Below, one piece after another: positions 1-3,219 of a stretch of 5,566 nucleotides of DNA. The notes beneath the pieces are model-generated. The model worked only from the letters and a program-made list of their open reading frames with translations, made no database searches and was not told the origin of the DNA. A program made the translations under genes and the position numbers. How positions within the stretch are numbered: position 1 is the first letter of the stretch; each line of letters begins with the position of its first letter. Origin of the DNA: an uncultured Oscillospiraceae bacterium. Lineage in GTDB: Bacteria; Bacillota; Clostridia; Oscillospirales; Acutalibacteraceae. The stretch covers positions 1 through 5,566 of the forward strand of contig CABQAA010000158.1 in NCBI GenBank assembly GCA_902461995.1, given 5' to 3'.

Positions 1-1
1 C

Positions 2-73
2 CGCCTGCAGGCGGGCATTGTCGTCCAAAATGAGGAAGAGCTCGCGAGCTGGCTGGAGGATTACACCAGCTGA
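2..73 (+). CDS. C-terminal end of an unidentified protein (partial)
   Basis: An open frame runs in from the left edge and ends at TGA 71-73, giving 23 visible residues that end in ELASWLEDYTS. The acidic, helix-like tail and GC-rich codons match the following gene, and the stop lies 29 bases before that gene's ATG, so the two are probably co-transcribed. No promoter or terminator is visible in the gap. Too little is present to name a family. The call rests on the absence of stops, the codon style and the operon-like spacing. Confidence 0.55.
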   Translation, partial: RLQAGIVVQNEEELASWLEDYTS

Positions 74-88
74 CCCGCGGAACATGAT

Positions 89-95
89 AAAGGAG
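89..95 (+). promoter_or_regulatory. Shine-Dalgarno site of the FAD/Rieske gene
   Basis: AAAGGAG sits 7 bases before ATG 103-105. This strong site fixes the start at 103 and argues against later in-frame ATGs such as codon 8 or codon 32, which lies inside the FAD-binding strand. Confidence 0.85.
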
Positions 96-102
96 AAACC
101 CA

Positions 103-1638
103 ATGGATCATCCGTCTGTCTGGATGGCGGGGCGCACCCCCGCCGTACCCGCCCCCCAAAACCGTCTGGATGCCGCCCCGGTCGAGGTTCTGGTGATGGG
201 CGGCGGACTGTGTGGCCTGCTGACCGCCTTCCGTTTATATGAAAAAGGGGTGCGGTCCCTCGCCGTTATTGAAGCCGGGGAGATCGCCGGAGGCACCAGT
301 GCCCACACCACCGCCAAGATAACGGTGCAGCACGGCCTGCTGTACAGCCGTCTGCGCAAGGGTCTCGGCGAGGAAAAAGCCGCGCAGTACGCCAAAGCCA
401 ACCGGGACGCCATCGAGGAATACGCCCGCGTCATGCAGCTGCTCGGCCTGTCCGAGGATCTGCACCGCTGCGCCTCCTATATCTACACCGGCGATCCGGC
501 CTACGTTGACACCGTCGAGATCGAAGCGGAGGCCTGCCGCCTGCTCGATTTGCCCGTATCGGTCACAGTCAAAACCGAGCTGCCCTTTCCCGTCCTAACC
601 GCCGTGCGGATGGAAAAACAGGCCCGGATCCATCCGCTTCGCTTCGCGGACGCGCTTGCCCGTTACCTCGTCGGCCACGGCGTGCGTTTGTACACCCACA
701 CCCGCGCCTATCCGCCCGAGGCGGACCAGACCCCCGGGGAGATCCGGACCAACCGGGGCACCTTGCACGCGGACACGGTGATTCTGGCCACCCACTACCC
801 GTTCATGGACAAGAACGGCATGTATTTCGCCCGCATCTGGCAGGAACGCTCCTATGTGCTGGCCCTGACGCAGGTTCCGCCGATGGAACATCTCTACTGG
901 GCCCCGGGAGAGAACGGGTTTTCTTTCCGTCCGGCCTCCTGGACAAACCCGAACGGCGGGGAGGAGGTCCAGGGGCTGCTGCTCGGAGGAAAAAACCACA
1001 AAACCGGGCACGAGGGCACCCGTTATCACTATGAGGCCCTGCGGATGGCCGCCAAACGCTGGTATCCCGCGATGCGGGTGACCGGGCGCTGGTCAGCTCA
1101 GGACGGCATGACCCACGACAGCGTGCCCTACATCGGCCGCTACCGCCAGCTCGACGGCAAGCTGGCGAATCGGGTATATCTGGCCGTGGGCTTCAACAAA
1201 TGGGGGATGACCACCAGCATGGCCGCGGCCGACATCCTCAGCGACGCCGTTCTCGGACGGGAGCATCCCTGCGGGGCGGTCTTCTCCCCCACCCGCTTCG
1301 ATCCCGGTCTCAAGGCCAAGAGCTTCTTTGTCGAAACCACCGACATGGTGGGGAGCCTCATCGGGCCCTACATCCATCTTCCCGCCGCCACCTCGGCCTC
1401 GATACGAAAGGGCGAGGGCAAGGTCATCACGGTCGACGGCAAGCGGGTCGGGGTATATAAGGATGAACAGGACGTGCTTCACACCATCCGGCCCATCTGC
1501 CCCCACATGGGCTGTGTACTGCAGTGGAACCGGGACGAAAAGAGCTGGGACTGCCCCTGCCACGGGTCCCGCTTCGATTACACCGGCCGCCTGCTCAACG
1601 ATCCGGCCCAGACAGAGCTGGAGGATATCCGGAAATAG
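103..1638 (+). CDS. FAD-dependent oxidoreductase with C-terminal Rieske [2Fe-2S] domain
   Basis: The protein is 511 residues. Residues about 27-59 form a Rossmann FAD-binding unit: a hydrophobic strand, G33-x-G35-x-x-G38, and acidic E57 at the end of the second strand for the ribose. The DAO-type fold continues to about residue 390, with WSAQD (330-334), VPYIG (341-345) and a second FAD-contact segment GFNKWGMT (363-370). A Rieske domain occupies about residues 420-511. C466-x-H468 and C484-x-x-H487 are the cluster ligands, and C471 and C486 are at the usual disulfide positions. The length and order match the Firmicute family typified by B. subtilis YhfW; that family's substrate is not established. 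By analogy with DAO relatives it probably oxidises an amine or amino acid and passes electrons from FAD to the cluster. No signal peptide or membrane segment is seen, so it is likely cytoplasmic. The first 25 residues are a Pro/Ala-rich extension before the FAD fold. Confidence 0.93.
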   Translation: MDHPSVWMAGRTPAVPAPQNRLDAAPVEVLVMGGGLCGLLTAFRLYEKGVRSLAVIEAGEIAGGTSAHTTAKITVQHGLLYSRLRKGLGEEKAAQYAKANRDAIEEYARVMQLLGLSEDLHRCASYIYTGDPAYVDTVEIEAEACRLLDLPVSVTVKTELPFPVLTAVRMEKQARIHPLRFADALARYLVGHGVRLYTHTRAYPPEADQTPGEIRTNRGTLHADTVILATHYPFMDKNGMYFARIWQERSYVLALTQVPPMEHLYWAPGENGFSFRPASWTNPNGGEEVQGLLLGGKNHKTGHEGTRYHYEALRMAAKRWYPAMRVTGRWSAQDGMTHDSVPYIGRYRQLDGKLANRVYLAVGFNKWGMTTSMAAADILSDAVLGREHPCGAVFSPTRFDPGLKAKSFFVETTDMVGSLIGPYIHLPAATSASIRKGEGKVITVDGKRVGVYKDEQDVLHTIRPICPHMGCVLQWNRDEKSWDCPCHGSRFDYTGRLLNDPAQTELEDIRK

Positions 1639-1640
1639 GA

Positions 1641-1670
1641 CGAAAAGCCACCTGTACAGGTGGCTTTTCG
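1641..1670. terminator. Bidirectional terminator between convergent genes
   Basis: This is a perfect 30-base palindrome: arms CGAAAAGCCACCTG and CAGGTGGCTTTTCG with TA at the centre. It starts 3 bases after the oxidoreductase stop and ends exactly at the stop codon of the opposing gene. Each strand reads a GC-rich stem followed by TTTTCG, so it can terminate both transcripts. The T run is part of the stem and is short, as is usual for shared terminators. Confidence 0.85.
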
Positions 1671-1973
1671 TTATGTCCAGCGCTTCTGTAAGCCCTGGAA
1701 AAGCAGAATGTCGAGGAAGGCGGACAGCAGGGCGTTGTTTTCGATCAGGAGGTACTCTTTTTCTCCGGTTCTCCTGTCGCCCGTAACGGTCTGCAGGGCC
1801 TGCAGAACCGCGATTTGCCGCGGCTCTGCCGGCTGTACCTTCAAAATGTAGTCCACGCCGTTGCAGGTGATGTCGAGATCGTACTGCGGGGACAGGGGGG
1901 CGCCTCTGCCGTATGTCGTGATCTGTCTGTACACAGATTCCCAATCCCGTTTCTTAATCCGTCGGATAACCAT
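1671..1973 (-). CDS. Uncharacterised 100-residue protein
   Basis: I do not recognise the family. The protein begins MVIRRIKKRDWESVYRQ, which is basic and then probably helical. A predicted beta-rich segment follows (about residues 31-47, YDLDITCNGVDYILKV), then a helix (about 52-65) and an amphipathic C-terminal helix (about 79-98). No signal peptide, membrane segment, zinc site or obvious catalytic motif is visible. A GTG at 1980-1982 would add three residues behind GGAGG. I prefer ATG 1971-1973 because AAAGGAG lies 8 bases before it and the predicted transcript starts near 1990, which leaves almost no leader for the GTG. The gene converges on the FAD/Rieske gene through a shared terminator and diverges from the HTH operon across a palindrome-rich control region. 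Reality of the gene is supported by promoter, ribosome site and terminator together. Confidence 0.75.
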   Translation of the reverse strand: MVIRRIKKRDWESVYRQITTYGRGAPLSPQYDLDITCNGVDYILKVQPAEPRQIAVLQALQTVTGDRRTGEKEYLLIENNALLSAFLDILLFQGLQKRWT

Positions 1974-1983
1974 CCCAGTCACT

Positions 1984-1990
1984 CCTTTCC
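1984..1990 (-). promoter_or_regulatory. Shine-Dalgarno site of the 100-aa gene
   Basis: On the - strand the sequence reads GGAGGAAAGGAGTGACTGGGATG. AAAGGAG with an 8-base gap serves the ATG at 1973; the overlapping upstream GGAGG with a 6-base gap could serve the GTG at 1982. The site overlaps the predicted transcription start, which makes the ATG choice more likely. Confidence 0.65.
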
Positions 1991-1996
1991 TCCGCT

Positions 1997-2025
1997 ATTA
2001 TACGGGTTTATCCAAATTTAATCAA
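1997..2025 (-). promoter_or_regulatory. Sigma-A-type promoter of the 100-aa gene
   Basis: On the - strand TTGATT (2025-2020) is followed by a 17-base spacer and TATAAT (2002-1997), a perfect -10. The predicted start is near 1990, giving a leader of about 17 bases before ATG 1973. The promoter points away from the HTH operon promoter; the -35 boxes of the two are about 40 bases apart, with the 30-base palindrome between them. Confidence 0.8.
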
Positions 2026-2035
2026 ATGGAAAATG

Positions 2036-2065
2036 GATTGAATTCGTTTATAAACGAATTCAATC
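2036..2065. promoter_or_regulatory. 30-base perfect palindrome between divergent promoters (putative operator)
   Basis: Arms GATTGAATTCGTTTA and TAAACGAATTCAATC are perfect reverse complements with no spacer. The right end abuts the TTGACA of the HTH operon promoter, and the left end is 10 bases upstream of the -35 of the 100-aa gene. It is AT-rich with no T tract after it and no gene ending into it, so a terminator role is unlikely. The position suggests a shared operator, perhaps bound by one of the HTH proteins encoded downstream; the binder is inference. Confidence 0.7.
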
Positions 2066-2094
2066 TTGACATCATACGCTATTAAGCGTATGAT
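2066..2094 (+). promoter_or_regulatory. Sigma-A-type promoter of the HTH operon
   Basis: TTGACA (2066-2071, perfect consensus) is followed by a 17-base spacer and TATGAT (2089-2094, five of six). The predicted start is near 2101, giving a leader of about 90 bases before ATG 2192. Such a strong core promoter overlaid by a dyad is the usual design of a repressed promoter. Confidence 0.85.
2071..2094. promoter_or_regulatory. Dyad filling the HTH promoter from -35 to -10 (putative operator)
   Basis: Arms ATCATACGCT and AGCGTATGAT are separated by ATTA. The left arm begins at the last base of TTGACA and the right arm ends with the -10 TATGAT. A protein bound here would block RNA polymerase directly, so autorepression by an HTH product of the operon is the simplest reading. 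The arm sequence differs from that of the neighbouring 30-base palindrome. Confidence 0.75.
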
Positions 2095-2132
2095 TACGTT
2101 TATATTACTATCGATTTTCTATTTAAACGTAA
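2094..2132. repeat. Inverted repeat in the HTH operon leader
   Basis: Nine-base arms TTACGTTTA (2094-2102) and TAAACGTAA (2124-2132) flank a 21-base AT-rich spacer. The left arm overlaps the predicted transcription start. The inner hexamers CGTTTA and TAAACG are the same as those at the centre of the palindrome at 2036-2065, so this may be a second, spaced version of the same operator; a leader RNA hairpin is the alternative. Confidence 0.5.
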
Positions 2133-2156
2133 AATGGAAATGTGTAAATTTTATGT

Positions 2157-2175
2157 GAACAAGCTAATATTGTTC
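2157..2175 (+). repeat. Short inverted repeat just before the HTH1 ribosome site
   Basis: Six-base arms GAACAA and TTGTTC with a 7-base loop end one base before AAGGA (2177-2181). In RNA this would be a weak AT-rich hairpin next to the ribosome site; it could tune translation or be chance in an AT-rich leader. Confidence 0.3.
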
Positions 2176-2191
2176 TAAGGAAACGGAGTGC

Positions 2192-2413
2192 ATGCAATTG
2201 GGCATGGCGAAAATAGTCAAGATACTTTTACTGGAACGGGATATGACTATGACCGATTTGGCCAACAAATTAGGAAAAACCGTTCAAAACGTCAGTGCAA
2301 AGCTGCGCCGCGACAATCTTTCCGAGAAAGAACTGCAGGAAATCGCAGAAGCCTGCAACGCCACCTTTTCAGGCCGTTTTATCCTTCAGGATACAGGCAA
2401 AGAAATCAAATAA
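2192..2413 (+). CDS. Small helix-turn-helix DNA-binding protein, XRE-like (HTH1)
   Basis: The protein is 73 residues, essentially a single five-helix XRE/Cro-type fold. Helix 1 is about residues 6-15 (KILLLERD), helix 2 about 21-27 (TDLANKL), the recognition helix about 30-38 (TVQNVSAKL) and helix 4 about 44-55 (SEKELQEIAEAC). A short beta-like tail follows (RFILQDTGKEIK). Sequence of this style is common in Firmicute mobile-element and housekeeping loci as stand-alone regulators. ATG 2192 is preceded by AAGGAAACGGAG, 10 bases from AAGGA; ATG 2204 (codon 5) is possible but badly spaced. It is the first gene of an operon driven from 2066-2094, and the dyad over that promoter suggests autoregulation. 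The downstream gene is its paralogue, about half identical over the first 52 aligned residues. The partner or target beyond its own promoter is unknown. Confidence 0.88.
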   Translation: MQLGMAKIVKILLLERDMTMTDLANKLGKTVQNVSAKLRRDNLSEKELQEIAEACNATFSGRFILQDTGKEIK

Positions 2414-2426
2414 GTGAAAGGATGAG

Positions 2427-2431
2427 GGAGG
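2427..2431 (+). promoter_or_regulatory. Shine-Dalgarno site of HTH2
   Basis: GGAGG lies 7 bases before ATG 2439, within the 25-base gap after the HTH1 stop. It is stronger than the site in front of HTH1, so HTH2 may be translated more efficiently from the shared mRNA. Confidence 0.8.
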
Positions 2432-2438
2432 AGAGGGT

Positions 2439-2651
2439 ATGTCCGCTGCCAAGAAAATCAAAATACTCCTAATTGAACGGGATATGACATTAACAGACCT
2501 GTCCAAACGATTAAATAAGAGCTTATCCACGATGAGCGGAAAAATGAGCCGCGACAATTTTTCAGAGAAGGACCTGAAAAAGATCGCGGACGTTTTGAAT
2601 TATGAGTGCGACATCGTTTTTACCGATAAAGAAACCGGGAAAACCATTTGA
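2439..2651 (+). CDS. Small helix-turn-helix DNA-binding protein, XRE-like (HTH2)
   Basis: The protein is 70 residues and the same fold and size as HTH1: helix 1 about residues 5-13, helix 2 about 19-25 (TDLSKRL), recognition helix about 28-36 (SLSTMSGKM), helix 4 about 42-53, and a beta-like tail (IVFTDKETGKTI). Identity to HTH1 is high in helix 1 (ILL-ERDMT) and in the RDN-SEK segment, but low in the recognition helix, where TVQNVSAKL is replaced by SLSTMSGKM. This suggests a tandem duplication followed by divergence of DNA specificity. It lies 25 bases after HTH1 with no promoter between, so it is the second operon gene. Codons are A/T-rich compared with the flanking oxidoreductase and helicase genes. 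After the stop comes a weak hairpin (2652-2668) without a T tract. Confidence 0.88.
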   Translation: MSAAKKIKILLIERDMTLTDLSKRLNKSLSTMSGKMSRDNFSEKDLKKIADVLNYECDIVFTDKETGKTI

Positions 2652-2770
2652 CGCCTTTTGAAAGGGCGGCCCAGGATTATGACCGGCCAAAATCCCGGGC
2701 CGCAGCCCGGCCGAAGGCATATGTGCCTTTAAACGGCTATGTGCATAAAAAGGTTTGGCCTGCCGGGCCA

Positions 2771-2828
2771 CCCTCTTTCTTGACGCCAAGAAAGAGGGAA
2801 AAGAAGCGTCAGGGGGTATCCCCCCTGA
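2771..2828. repeat. Pair of strong hairpins, possible REP/MITE-like repeat
   Basis: The first hairpin has 11-bp arms CCCTCTTTCTT (2771-2781) and AAGAAAGAGGG (2788-2798) around GACGCC. The second has 8-bp arms TCAGGGGG (2809-2816) and CCCCCTGA (2821-2828) around TATC. Neither is followed by a T tract on the + strand, so they are not textbook terminators of the HTH operon. Two adjacent perfect hairpins in an intergenic gap resemble dispersed palindromic repeats seen in clostridial genomes; copy number cannot be judged from one window. Confidence 0.4.
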
Positions 2829-2850
2829 ACCTTACTCCGCCCCAGGCCAT

Positions 2851-2884
2851 TTCAGCTTCAGCTGAATGTTCAGCTATAGCTGAA
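2851..2884. repeat. Two tandem 16-base dyads
   Basis: TTCAGCT-TC-AGCTGAA (2851-2866) and TTCAGCT-AT-AGCTGAA (2869-2884) are separated by TG. The outermost arms extend to CATTTCAGCT (2848-2857) and AGCTGAAATG (2878-2887), so the four arms can pair as two small hairpins or one large stem. The repeat unit spacing is 18 bases. It could be a double operator or a structured RNA element; no promoter is seen beside it. Confidence 0.6.
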
Positions 2885-3066
2885 ATGAGCGGCGGCCGGC
2901 CTATAATCGTGGGGTTTATGAATCGGTCAGAGGCCGGCCTGGTTCTCTTTTTAGGAAAGCCTCCCCGGCGCGGACACCTAAACCAACGATACAACTAGGG
3001 CTGCGGCCCCGGGATGGGGGCCTTCATAGCCTTACCCGTATTGAAAACAACCGACGTTATACCGGA

Positions 3067-3101
3067 GTGGCCTTCAACAACCGTTGAAGGCCACCCTCTT
3101 T
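3067..3101 (+). terminator. Probable rho-independent terminator before the helicase gene
   Basis: A perfect 12-bp stem (GTGGCCTTCAAC, loop AACC, GTTGAAGGCCAC; 3067-3094) is followed by CCTCTTTGTTG. The T tract is interrupted, so strength is uncertain. It reads with the HTH operon and would insulate the helicase promoter about 55 bases downstream. Confidence 0.5.
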
Positions 3102-3155
3102 GTTGTCTCCTCCTGATTTTCCCCGAACCGCCCCGGCCTTTTCGGGCGTTTTCCC

Positions 3156-3184
3156 TTGTCAGCGCCTCCGATCCGCGGTATAAT
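3156..3184 (+). promoter_or_regulatory. Sigma-A-type promoter of the SNF2 helicase gene
   Basis: TTGTCA (3156-3161, five of six) is followed by a 17-base spacer and a perfect TATAAT (3179-3184). The predicted start is near 3191, giving a leader of about 29 bases before ATG 3220. Confidence 0.8.
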
Positions 3185-3202
3185 AGATAGCTAAGTTACC
3201 GT

Positions 3203-3210
3203 AAAGGAGG
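3203..3210 (+). promoter_or_regulatory. Shine-Dalgarno site of the SNF2 helicase gene
   Basis: AAAGGAGG is a near-perfect anti-16S match 9 bases before ATG 3220 and fixes the start there. Confidence 0.88.
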
Positions 3211-3219
3211 CGCGGTCCA

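Larger units (their letters stand above)
2652..3155. other. Gene-free, hairpin-rich intergenic region
   Basis: About 500 bases between HTH2 and the helicase promoter hold no convincing gene: the open frames present lack ribosome sites and have low-complexity, unfamily-like translations. The region contains many dyads instead: 2652-2668 (7-bp stem with one G-T pair), 2695-2710 (CCGGGC/GCCCGG), 2714-2729 (AAGGCA/TGCCTT), 2771-2798, 2809-2828, twin dyads at 2851-2884, GGCCGGCCT/AGGCCGGCC at 2894-2939, 3005-3022 (GGCCCC/GGGGCC) and 3067-3094. The composition is GC-rich, unlike the HTH block. It may hold an intergenic repeat element or a structured RNA; nothing here matches an RNA family I can name. 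Confidence 0.5.

Noticed and set aside
1..14. 14-base palindrome CCGCCTG/CAGGCGG at the left edge
   Set aside because: It lies inside coding sequence at the window edge and is short for GC-rich DNA.
1093..1944. 283-codon open frame on the - strand across the oxidoreductase end and the terminator
   Set aside because: It runs through the Rieske domain, the terminator and the 100-aa gene in another frame, and its translation resembles no protein.
2036..2132. CRISPR array or phage attachment site
   Set aside because: The palindromes are not regularly spaced copies of one repeat, there are no spacers or cas genes, and no integrase is present.
2188..2472. 94-codon + strand frame overlapping both HTH genes
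   Set aside because: It starts at a GTG within the HTH1 ribosome site and is out of frame with two clear HTH proteins.
2809..2994. 61-codon - strand frame in the hairpin region
   Set aside because: No Shine-Dalgarno sequence precedes its ATG, and much of the translation (SAIAEHSAEAEM) comes from the palindromes themselves.
2648..2998. 116-codon + strand frame after HTH2
   Set aside because: It starts at TTG overlapping the HTH2 stop, has no ribosome site and reads through a series of hairpins; the translation is low-complexity.
3122..3150. Possible second terminator (CCCGAA/TTCGGG or CGCCC/GGGCG followed by TTTT)
   Set aside because: The two pairings are short and mutually exclusive, and the element sits just before the helicase -35; evidence is too thin beside the 12-bp stem at 3067-3094.
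2652..3155. tRNA, riboswitch or other known RNA gene
   Set aside because: No cloverleaf, anticodon arm or riboswitch core that I can recognise was found; only simple hairpins are visible.
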